Below, piece by piece: positions 13,272-22,560 of a stretch of 64,000 nt of DNA. The stretch lies in NCBI GenBank assembly GCA_028023455.1, contig JAQFVV010012530.1, forward strand, positions 1,800,001-1,864,000, read 5' to 3'. Made by a program: the position numbers and the translations under genes. The notes below the pieces were generated by a model. It was not told where the DNA came from, did no database searches, and was given only the letters and a program-made list of their open reading frames with translations. Within the stretch, counting starts at the first letter, position 1. Each line of letters opens with the position of its first letter. This DNA is from Epiperipatus broadwayi. Taxonomy: Eukaryota > Onychophora > Udeonychophora > Euonychophora > Peripatidae.

Positions 13272-13695
13272 TTGTATGAAAAAAAAATGGGCAAAGTATG
13301 AAATGATGTAAATGAACATACATCCACATACACAAGCTAAATCTTAGATTGGAGTAGGCAATAATCTAGAACACCGATGAACAACACCTGCTATAACCTT
13401 TCTATTAATTCTATTCTTATTACCAACATTCCCTGATGTTTTTCTGTCTTCCTCTTCACTATTAAATATATAACTTTAAATTCTATTAATTGGTATATCC
13501 AACTAAAGTTTATTTTTTTTAAATCTAATTTAAAATAGCAAATCTCACCACAATTTAAGTTTAATTTTCCTAAAACTCAATTTTAAATATTAAATTATAT
13601 CACAATTCATTTTTCTAAGATAACTATCTTTAGCCATTGTTAACACAAATGTGAACTTCCCACATTTCTTCCTGGTGCCAACCTGGAAGATCACA

Positions 13696-13707
13696 GTCCT
13701 TCCCTTT
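13696..13707 (-). promoter_or_regulatory. LTR-3 polypurine tract
   Basis: On the minus strand AAAGGGAAGGAC directly precedes the 3' LTR start TGTGATC. This is the expected place and base composition for the plus-strand primer of reverse transcription, and it fixes the element as minus-oriented. Confidence 0.75.
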
Positions 13708-14003
13708 ATGAAAGAAAAATGAATTGGATAAACAACAATAAATATTAATAGCTCATCAAATTTTACTCTAAGATTATTCCTCACTTAGAAAATTATGTTT
13801 GTCGAACAAACATAAAACAATAAAAACATTTAACGCTTTTACAAACACTTGTTCCTATTATATTTTAGCAACATTAAATAAGGAAGAAAAAAAACTAAAT
13901 TCTATATGGAACAATATGTATAACTTTTATTAATCATGTCTTGCAGGACATGCCATCAAACCGTGAGCATTATAAGTAACTTTAAATCTTGCTCGATTAT
14001 TCT

Positions 14004-14276
14004 TTATTTCCTTTCTTCTGACAAGTTATCTCTAAGAAACATTATCTCAATCTTCTTTACTCTAGTTTTTACCTTTCTATGCTCAATCCTTTTATTTCTG
14101 GATGTCTTTAAACCCATGGCATTGATCAACTCTACCTTTTCTTTCTTTAGTTTGATTTTAGCCTTTCCAACTTCTTTTTCTTCATCAACAATCTTTCTAC
14201 CAAGATTTAAATTAACTATCTTTTCATTTATTCTTTTAATCGAGCACAAGTGCGTGTGCGGCGCAACTGCTCCCAA
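14004..14276 (-). pseudogene. Downstream segment of the LTR-3 lysine-rich repeat protein
   Basis: Open frame of 90 codons. Its core, KIVDEEKEVGKAKIKLKKEK, matches the repeat unit seen in the frame at 15023-14711 (KVINLERDLGKAKVKLKCK). It is very rich in Lys, Glu and Ile. It lies just past the Penelope fragment at 14392-14710, so it reads as the continuation of the same repeat protein, cut off by that insertion. The first ~15 codons do not match the repeat and are probably not original. No enzymatic motif is present. The function is unknown. Confidence 0.5.
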
Positions 14277-14391
14277 AAGCTGTTAATACAAATACAAATA
14301 GCTAACTAAAAATATTAAAACAGCTGAGCACTTTCAAAGGATCTTGCCTTCATAATCATAGCTTGCTTACGTTTAAATTTATGCAAATATG

Positions 14392-14710
14392 CTAATTCCA
14401 TCTTTTTGATAGAGAAAAACACGTGTCCTTCCTGTTTATGGCATCGCTGTCACGAGAGATAAATAAAGCCTCTTTGATCTTTCTTTTGAGGTCATGTATC
14501 TCTCTACATACGATGGTAGGATTGTCCAGAATGCACTCATGGTGACTTGTGCACTGGTGCTGATAAAAAACTGAATAAGTAGAAGGGTCGTTGCGAGCTC
14601 TATTGTACGAATACCTGTGTTGTGCCAATCGTGTGGCCAAAGATGCTCTGCTTTCCCCATAATATGTGCCTTTGCAATAGTTATTTGGACAAGCAATGTT
14701 ATTGCTTTCC
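14392..14710 (-). pseudogene. Penelope-like element, GIY-YIG endonuclease fragment
   Basis: C-terminal endonuclease end of a Penelope-like retroelement. In one minus frame from about 14710 the sequence reads ACPNNYCKGTYYGESRASLA, a C-x5-C linker followed by the GIY-YIG core (TYYGES). Then come TRLAQHRYSYNR, a Cys/His-containing middle (QCTSHHECILD), EIHDLKRKIKEALFIS, and the ending CFSLSKRWN with a stop at 14392-14394. The second fragment at 63483-64000 shares TYYGE, ATRVAQHRY, INDIKRK and CFSLSRKW, confirming the family. Reverse transcriptase is absent. The left junction is with lysine-repeat coding sequence in another frame, and repeat sequence resumes at 14276, so this is an insertion or capture inside LTR-3. 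The endonuclease core looks undamaged but has no start of its own. Confidence 0.82.
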
Positions 14711-15023
14711 CAATATCTCTTATATAATCTACACCTTTATTAAGATAACTTATCTTAACCTTCTCTTTACTCATCTCTTTGAATTTTACTTTAATTTTCT
14801 TTATATGTTTATTGTGATTAATTACCTCTCTCATAAAGTCCACTTTAGTTTTCTTCTTACTTTTACATTTAAGCTTTACTTTGGCTTTGCCTAAATCTCT
14901 TTCCAGATTAATAACTTTTCTAAAAAAATTTAAATCAAACTTCTTCGTATTCTTAATTTTACATTTTATTTTCACTTTACCGACTTCTCTAGCATGACTA
15001 ACACTTTCTATTAAATATTTCAT
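14711..15023 (-). CDS. LTR-3 lysine-rich ~30-residue repeat segment
   Basis: Open frame starting at ATG 15023 and running as repeat to about 14711. The frame continues to 14436 but there runs out of phase through the Penelope fragment and is meaningless. It consists of about four degenerate units of ~30 residues, each with a V-x5-6-D/E-x-GKAKVKLK core: SHAREVGKVKIKCKIK, INLERDLGKAKVKLKCK, INHNKHIKKIKVKFKE, VDYIRDIGKA. It is strongly basic. The stop of the upstream coiled-coil frame is 17 bases before this ATG, and that frame ends in related sequence (LDYLEYKVKVNVLKK). The two may therefore be one protein split by a mutation, or two frames on one transcript. No known domain is recognised. A nucleic-acid-binding role for the basic repeats is only a guess. 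Confidence 0.55.
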
Positions 15024-15039
15024 ACTACATATTACATGT

Positions 15040-15876
15040 TTAGTATCTCCATAAAATATTTTTTTTTAAAACATTCACCTTCACCTTATATTCTAAATAA
15101 TCAAGAACACATTTTGGAATATAATTTTCATTTTTATTTCTAAACTTATTACTGGTGATATCAGTAACCTTTAACAATTCATTCTCCAAAATTTCTAGAT
15201 ATTTCATGTCTAAGGAAATTATTTTTGTCTTCATTGATTTATTAATTTCTTTCTCTCTATCAAGATTCTTCTTGAAATCCTTAAGCACATCTATATCTTC
15301 AATTTTCTCTAACTTTGAGTCCTGATTAACTATTTCTCTAAGCTCTTTGGATACATTTATTTCATCACTGGCTAAACTAACATTTTTATTAATCCGCATA
15401 ACTTGGTCATTAATATTCTTTTGCATTTCTAGCTTCATTTTGGGTATTTCTAATCTTGCTTCTAGCTTTGTTTCTAGTTTCACTTCCAATTTTATCTCTG
15501 ACATTTCTGACTTGATTTCTGAAACTTCCAATTTTATTTCTGCCATCCTCTCCTCTGACTTATCTTGATTCAATTTTATTTCTTTTAGTTCTTCTTTTAA
15601 TTCTGATTTCAATTCTGCTTGACCTGACTTTACTTCTTTTAATTCTGATTTTAATTCTATCAAACCTAACTCTAATTTTGCAAAAAAACGATTTGGCCCA
15701 CATTGGCATATCATCATCCATGGTTTTACAAAATTATCTCTCATCTTACTAGACTCTCCATAGGACATATCTATAGCTTCATTTCCTGATTCAAGGTCAG
15801 GGGACATCGCAACAATGTCTGGAGATGGTGTCTCTTGAGACCCACCCAAACTATCGTATAAGCTAAACTCTTCCAT
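15040..15876 (-). CDS. LTR-3 coiled-coil protein (possible gag-like)
   Basis: Longest uninterrupted frame in the window, 278 codons from ATG 15876, with no internal stop. Residues 1-60 are acidic and non-repetitive (MEEFSLYDSLGG start). Residues ~65-155 are a long coiled coil made of Glu/Lys/Leu/Ile repeats of about 7-11 residues (ELKSELKE, EIKLEVSEIKSEM, KLEVKLETKLEARLE). Residues ~155-278 are charged and merge into ~30-residue repeats continuing downstream. It sits where gag should be: first frame after LTR, primer site and leader. No capsid major-homology region, CCHC zinc knuckle or enzyme motif is visible. LTR-2 has a shorter coiled coil at the same place (56060-55845). A structural gag-like role is inferred from position, and the protein is otherwise unrecognised. 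Confidence 0.6.
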   Translation of the reverse strand: MEEFSLYDSLGGSQETPSPDIVAMSPDLESGNEAIDMSYGESSKMRDNFVKPWMMICQCGPNRFFAKLELGLIELKSELKEVKSGQAELKSELKEELKEIKLNQDKSEERMAEIKLEVSEIKSEMSEIKLEVKLETKLEARLEIPKMKLEMQKNINDQVMRINKNVSLASDEINVSKELREIVNQDSKLEKIEDIDVLKDFKKNLDREKEINKSMKTKIISLDMKYLEILENELLKVTDITSNKFRNKNENYIPKCVLDYLEYKVKVNVLKKNILWRY

Positions 15877-17917
15877 TTTATAATCTCTTAAAAATTTATT
15901 AATACTACTTAAAGAAAATAAGGTTTACCAGCTCCAACCTCCACCAAACCAACAATTCAAATTCACCATCACTACCTAAAATGACACAAAATTTCTACAA
16001 TTTTATTTTCCCATATGATGTTTGATTTTCCACACACACACAGGCAAGAAGACATTAAGTTTTCATTAGATAACATTGATCTAAACATAACTGAAATTAT
16101 TAATTAAATTTTACATGATCCACTACAGTTATATTACAAACTACACCAATTCAAACTACTGATAAAAAACCAAAATGATTTAAACATGTTCATTTATTTT
16201 TATGCTCTGTTGGGTGCATTCAAATATTATAACCAACATTTATAACCCCCCCAAAAAATGAATTTTATAACCAAAATAAAATTAATGATGACATGCATTT
16301 ACTATGACAACTGATATACAATTTTTAATTAAATATGAAAGATGTCAACCTTTGCATAAGAATATAGAAAATAGTCTTTTAAGAATGAGCTATATATTCA
16401 AGTTATATATTCATCCATTCTTTTAAAGATCCAACAGATACTGACAGCCAAAGGAATTATTAGCAATTCACAATTTTGAAATAGATAAAAGAATTCCTGC
16501 TCTCAAAACATACAATGCTCCATGAACACTCTGATGATCGTCCCATTTTAGTCACTCTAAGCTACTACAACCCATAATATTTTACTACAAACACCATCAC
16601 AATGCCCTGCTTACATTCAAGTCTTAGGGGCTATTTATAAAATATTGTCTTGCTCATCTTTGGGAGTCTTAGAGACAAATATTACATATATATTAGAAAG
16701 AACTATGCCTTGCTCTCTCTGGAGTCTTAGAGGCAAAATCATGGCAGGACTACTGTTAACTGCTTCATGATAACTAACAACTGATATTATAATTTGGGTT
16801 GGAGCAGTGAATGAGAACAATCAGTCACCAGTGACATGAATACACTATATATTTAAGACAATGACAGAAACTCTCCATCCATCACCAAAACTTGCAATCC
16901 AACCAACAAAACTCCAACAATCAAGCATTCTATTTAACCTTCAAAATTACAAACTTTCTATAACAGAAGTGTTTCAAATATGAATACCATTACTACTTTA
17001 TAATTTAACACTATCAATAATTCTATGCCTATCTGGCAGCAATGCTATATTTCATTAACAAGTAAAATATATATATGAAATAATGCTATCAACTTTAACA
17101 TTTACTATAAGTTGTGATATTTATATAGCTCTAAAATTGAAATTAAGCTGTTTTATGGCTGTATTTATTTATTTCACATAAACAAAAAATGTTTTTTTAA
17201 ACTATACATCTGACATTCATATATCTACTATACATCTTTCAGGTATTGGCTTATTTCAGACCTTAGTTAATGCTCCATTTACCCCTAGTTCCATTTTATC
17301 AAACATTTCTATTAATCTTCCAGATTGATATAAAAAAATCCTTGAATAAAAAAACTGCCAACTTGATTCTATTTTGTAACCAATTCTACAATAACTGTAT
17401 ATTTAAAACAGGAATAAAGTACTTCTAATGTTACTGGATTACTTCTCATCTCAGATGTATGCCAATATATATCAACAAAAATATAAACACTCTACAAGAT
17501 ATGAGACTTAAGTAATCAAGATCATATAACTGGACAGCCATTTAAACCCTTGGCATCTGTGGCCTCTATGTATATATCAAGCCATCCACACTGGTCACCA
17601 CTTAACCCTATCTACAATAATCATCAATCAAATCCAACATGCTAGCTGTTATTCCACTCCACTATCATTAACTAATCATGCTGTCACATTGTGTGTCATT
17701 CATACTAGAATGTATAATATATAGTCTCCAATAAAGGACAAAATACACATATGAACAAAGATGAATCGATCACCAATCATTGTGCAACCCTTTAATCTAT
17801 AAATATATTGAGCATTTAACCCATAAATGTCGAGACCTCCACACTAGGCAAGCCACTTACCCAATTAAACCAACAAAAGATAAATATTCTACAGGATATG
17901 AGACTTAATTAAACAGG
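15877..17917 (-). other. LTR-3 leader, non-coding
   Basis: About 2 kb between primer site and first frame with no convincing coding sequence. It contains a short direct repeat with gagtcttagag at about 16649-16680 and 16704-16735. A ~40-base direct repeat (atgagactta core) lies at about 17479-17520 and 17874-17915, the second copy ending beside the primer site. Confidence 0.5.
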
Positions 17918-17935
17918 GCCCCACATTGGGTGCCA
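17918..17935 (-). promoter_or_regulatory. LTR-3 primer-binding site, tRNA-Lys-like
   Basis: On the minus strand, directly after the LTR end (GGTTACA), the sequence is TGGCACCCAATGTGGGGC. It differs at two or three positions from the complement of the 3' end of animal tRNA-Lys(CTT) (TGGCGCCCAACGTGGGGC, from general knowledge of retroelement primer sites). The TGG start abutting the LTR is diagnostic. Confidence 0.8.
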
Positions 17936-20580
17936 TGTAACCCACCCTGTAACCTCTGCCTTCACTTATTCACTTTATTAGATTTATAATTGCCCAGGCA
18001 CCAATTCTATACAAGATAGAATAAAATTTATAATTGTAAATTGCTTTTAAACTTATTTAAAAGATTCTTATATTGTAATTATTCTATGGCTTAGCTCAGT
18101 TGAGGTTATAGGATATGGTCTTCATATAGGAGGCAAATAAGGATGATAAAAATGTCTATAAACAATAATTCTATAATGTTAATTTAAATATGTTCTAAGC
18201 ATCTATTCAATACTAAAACTATTGCACAATCATCAATCATTATATTTAGTATAGGATAAATAATGATGAGGGTTGGGTACCTTTTATATCCACATCACCA
18301 TCTATTCTAAGCAAAGTAAAATATATTATTGGCATTGTAATACTGAGATTTATTAACGCCAGACAAATTAAATAAAACTCGACTTATACTGGCAAATTTA
18401 GATATTCTATAACTATGTTGTGTTAACCATATGTGTGTGTGGAAATGGAGAATCGAACATATAATAAAATAATTCATATGAGTATTAATTCAATAAAATA
18501 TTTATTGAAAATAAAGACAAAATAACAAAAACAAAATATATTATTATTCTAAACATCTTGCTATTAACTCTACCACCTCCCTTATTACTTAGATAAAATA
18601 CACTTCTCTCTAATATCTCATTTATACTGAAAGAAATGAATTGTTAAAAAAAATGAAATGAATATGATATTAATATGATATGTTATAAAGATTTTGATAT
18701 TCATTTGCAAACATTAACTTTAATAATAGTTTTTCTTTTTTTTTTACTATTCCTTATTACCTATATTTTCAAATATGTGTACCTGTAAATGTTATAAATA
18801 TAACGCATTTATCAATCATAATATTTATAGTTTATTTACGCAATAATTGAAATAAAACAAAAGTATAATTTTGGAAACAATAATAATAATATTTATAACA
18901 GCACACACACATTCGAATATAAAATTTATGTATAGAATGATTTTTAAACCCTGTAAGACAATATATTTAACCAGTTACATTAGTTTTAAAAAAAATATAT
19001 ATAAAAATTACATTTCTAGTATACAAAAAAAAATACTTATCGATATGTAATCATTAGATGATGAATTGTTATTAACTTGAAAGTCATTATTTGAAATGTC
19101 AACGACATATATACGATGTATATGCTAACTTCTATTAATAATAAATGAATCACAAATAAAAAGTTAATCCTGATGGTTAAAAAAAATAATTTGATATAAC
19201 TGTGAAAGTTTCCAATATTGAAAATCTTGTAATAAATATAATAGCATGCACTGGAATTATCTTATTAATCATCCTAAATAAAATCTCCAATTAAGTGAAA
19301 CAATTATATTAAAGTTTTAAGGTTTTATCCTTTTAATTTTAAATTTGATATAATTTTTTTTATTCCCATTGTTAACAATTTCTCCATGACAGTATGCAGT
19401 TACTATAGATGATCACTAACTGGCATTCAATAATATATTTCATTATTTATTTCAGTCATATATATGTGAATAATAAATTCTTTAGTTTATAATTCTTTTA
19501 CTAAGAAAACAAATTATATTAAATAACTTCTTTTTTTTAAATTTCACTTTATGTAATATTAAGAATAGGCTTTTAGAAATTGAAAATATATCAAGCATTT
19601 TGCAATAGTATTGAATATGTTTTCTCACAATTACTTTCATCTCTAATATTTTCCATAATTCAATTATTATCAATTTACAACAAAATGTTAAATGTTTTAT
19701 AATGGATATTCTTATGTGATATTTAGGCATTTTAATAGTGAACTCCAATCGCTAGCTGGGAAAGTCAGAGCTGAAACCCTACAGAGTTTATTTTTTTATA
19801 TTCATCCTTTTCCTCTCCTAAGTAGTCTGTACAAACTTTTCTTGTCAACACACACTCACGCCCTCTTTTTTTATTATTATTGATCACTTGGCAACACTCC
19901 AAAACTAGCTTGCTTTATAAACTGACAACAATAGAGTATTAAAATAAAATAAAAATATCAAATATTAAATATTAATTTACAAATACAGAAATAATTTTTA
20001 CAATTCCAAATGTATTATTAGAAACAATACATAACCAGTAAATAAAATAAAAAATATAAATAAGAAAATCATTTTAATCAATTATATATGAGTACTGTAT
20101 ATCTGTTTTGTTTAGCATATAAATTTTACTATTACAATCTAGATATTATAAGTAATTGTATGAAAAAAAAAATGGACAAAGTATGAAATGATGTAAATGA
20201 ACATACATCCACATACACAAGCTAAATCTTAGATTGGAGTAGGCAATAATCTAGAACACCGATGAACAACACCTGCTATAACCTTTCTATTAATTCTATT
20301 CTTATTACCAACATTACCTGATGTTTTTCTGTCTTCCTCTTCACTATTAAATATTTAACTTTAAATTCTATTAATTGGTACATCCAACTAAAGTTTATTT
20401 TTTTTAAATATAATTTAAAATAGCAAATCTCACCACAATTTAAGTTTAATTTTCCTAAAACTCAATTTTAAATATTAAATTATATCACAATTCATTTTTC
20501 TAAGATAACTATCTTTAGCCATTGTTAACACAAATGTGAAATTCCCACATTTCTTCCTGGTGCCAACCTGGAAGGTCACA
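17936..20580 (-). repeat. LTR-3 5' LTR (uninterrupted copy)
   Basis: 2645 bp from TGTAACC to GGTCACA, collinear with the left LTR apart from that copy's two insertions. It preserves both empty sites: at about 18997-19003 for the 4.27 kb block and at 20139-20155 for the palindrome. A minus-strand TATA box (TATAAAAG) lies at 18288-18281, about 2.3 kb from the LTR's 5' end, implying a long U3. The right outer flank is atatatata. Confidence 0.88.
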
Positions 20581-21560
20581 ATATATATAAATACATGTAC
20601 ATTGTCTATACTAAACTTAATGTAATTAGAAGAAATTTGAATTCAGACTTTCAAGCTCTCCATGGCAATTCACTCCATCTTATATAATTGATACACATGA
20701 CTACATACAAGTGAAAAAGGTAAGTGATCTCCAATATATATACACATTTGAAGCTGAATAACTACTCATTATTTGGTCCAGATCTTTTTTACATGTATGT
20801 GATCATGCGTATTAACTTGTATAAGTTGGAATGGATAACTATGGTGAGCTTTAAAGTCTGAGTTTAAGTCCCTTTATACACACACATAATATATACATAT
20901 ATAGAGAGGGAGAGAGAGAAAGAAAAAGATTATGAGGGAAAAAATTTAAGTATTTAGCAGCCATATAAATCCATTATTAAATTTTCTTAAAATAGTTTGA
21001 AATAAATAAATAAAAACAAATTAGAGATGTCTAATTAAATATTCTATTCTATAATCACAATTTTCAAGATATGCATTTTAATTATCTTCCCACTCCAAAC
21101 TTATTTCTTCGGGAGAAGAGGATTGATATAACATACATACGTGCAGAATGAATTCAAATTTAGAACTTCTAAACTGAACAACTAGTTTTTGTTAAAAGAT
21201 GCCAAAATGAATCTTGTAAACAAATTTCCAATGAATCATATAACACTCGTAAGTTTTTGAATAGTAAATCTCAGTATTGTAGTATAAACATCAACTACGG
21301 GACCATTTTTTAAAAAATAAAGTTATGTAGATGAGTACTTCAAAAATAGATCCTGTGCTAAAAGTTTTTTTGAATATTTAAATGCTAAGGACTTTACTTG
21401 CAAGAATAAATGATCTCGGAATCAAAACAAATCTAAATAGTGAAGGATAAAATAAATGAAATTAAACTTCTCCCTTACCATAAAAAAAAAGCAAACCAAA
21501 ATATAGCAGATATATCTTTTTCTCAATTACTATCAATCCATTGTATTATGAAGTTATTGC
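20581..21560. other. AT-rich interval, nothing recognised
   Basis: Starts in the (AT)n flank of LTR-3. Contains a short purine run (gagagggagagagag) at about 20904-20930. No gene or repeat relationship is seen. Confidence 0.4.
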
Positions 21561-22560
21561 TCTGATCTATAGTTTTTTTCTACAAATTTTCTTTTACATC
21601 CGATTTCACTCTACTTCTCTAACAATCTTAATACTGTATTGTCAAATGATAGTCGTCTTTTCTAGAAAGATGCCTTATCTTAACTCTTCCAGTGACATCA
21701 GTAATTTTATTCGCACATTGTGATTTTAATTTGGCTTCCATGATTCGAACATATATTATTTTATACTTTGCTGTGTTACATGGTTTTCTATTTAGTGTTC
21801 AAATATCACACCTATATGTCACTACTATAACCACATAATTAAAAAAATAACTCTTTCTTTTCCAGTACATGAATATAATTATTTTAGATATTAACTTATT
21901 TCTAACATGGCAACTTCATCCAAATTCAGTTCTGTGAATAATTTCATCTACTACATCTCCCTTTCCATATCAATAATTTCATTAAGATATTAATAGCTGA
22001 AAACTTCTGTTTCATTACTACCAATATTCAACTGCTTTTATATGTTTTCTCAATCCAGTTCCTTTTTCTCTTCACAAATTTAATGATGAATATATATCAT
22101 TTATTCTTTTCAATCTTTGGCATGATTTTATTTTTCCAATTTATTTTTATTCTTCTCCAAACCTACATTTCAGAAGACGCCAATTTTTTCCTCAATTTTT
22201 TTTGTTTGTTTTCCTATTCATATAAAACAACACTAAAAACAAAACATTTGGCAAATCCCTTTCTTAGCTCTTACTTCCAAATTCTCCAGAATACCAAATT
22301 CTAATTTTTTACACTCCATCCTCTAGGTTTCAAAATATTTTGAAAGGACTTAGATACTTTATTACTTTGTCTCCATATTTGCTCTTTATCTTTATTTTCT
22401 CTAACTATTTTTATTGATTTATTAACATTTATTTTTATCCCAACGTCGTTACTAACTTTGTTAAAATATGTTGCAATGCTTAACCTCATTACCAGCAAGA
22501 ACAGCTTATCATTTATAAATTTGACAGCACCCCCTCTCCCCGAAATATTAGCCATATTCT
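21561..22560 (-). pseudogene. Non-LTR reverse transcriptase debris
   Basis: At 22555-22301 the minus frame contains FINDKLFLLVMRLSIATYFN and then VGIKINVNKSIKI. This order resembles the region from the catalytic F-A-D-D box to the GLKIN-x-K-T/S-K block of non-LTR reverse transcriptases, but the catalytic aspartates are not preserved. A stretch near 21740-21600 reads roughly like the C-terminal region of a LINE. All frames are broken. Clade not assigned. Confidence 0.45.

Larger units (their letters stand above)
6310..13695 (-). repeat. LTR-3 3' LTR, interrupted by two insertions
   Basis: Three pieces (6310-7360, 11626-12769, 13272-13695) align end to end with the uninterrupted LTR at 17936-20580. 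The interruptions are the 4265 bp block 7361-11625 and the palindrome at 12770-13254 with its extra target copy. The left end starts at the second of two TGTAACC copies found in the other LTR (17948), so about 12 bases are missing or replaced by AT repeat. A minus-strand TATA box (TATAAAAG) lies at 6653-6646, with its partner at 18288-18281. At about 6452-6505 both LTRs contain a tRNA-like 5' half (tggcttagctcagttgagg). Confidence 0.85.
6310..20580 (-). mobile_element. LTR-3: LTR retrotransposon with intact cis signals and no pol
   Basis: Element read right to left: 5' LTR 17936-20580, primer-binding site 17918-17935, ~2 kb leader, coiled-coil and lysine-repeat coding region 15876-14004, polypurine tract 13696-13707, 3' LTR 6310-13695. 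The LTRs align along their whole length once two insertions in the left copy are removed. They begin TGTAACC and end GGTCACA/GATCACA in plus orientation. Divergence is a few percent by eye. No protease, reverse transcriptase, RNase H or integrase motif is found in the interior, so the element is non-autonomous as it stands. Both outer edges abut (AT)n, so the target duplication cannot be measured. Whether this copy lost pol, or the family never carries it, cannot be told from one copy. Confidence 0.82.

Noticed and set aside
13936-14286. Plus-strand 116-codon hydrophobic frame
   Set aside because: Antisense of the lysine-rich repeat frame at 14276-14004; the hydrophobicity is a by-product of the complementary codons.
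15347-15568. Plus-strand Ser/Ile-rich frame
   Set aside because: Antisense of the coiled-coil frame 15876-15040.
16635-16820. Minus-strand 61-codon frame in the LTR-3 leader
   Set aside because: Short, no domain, and overlaps a local direct repeat. Nothing supports it as coding.
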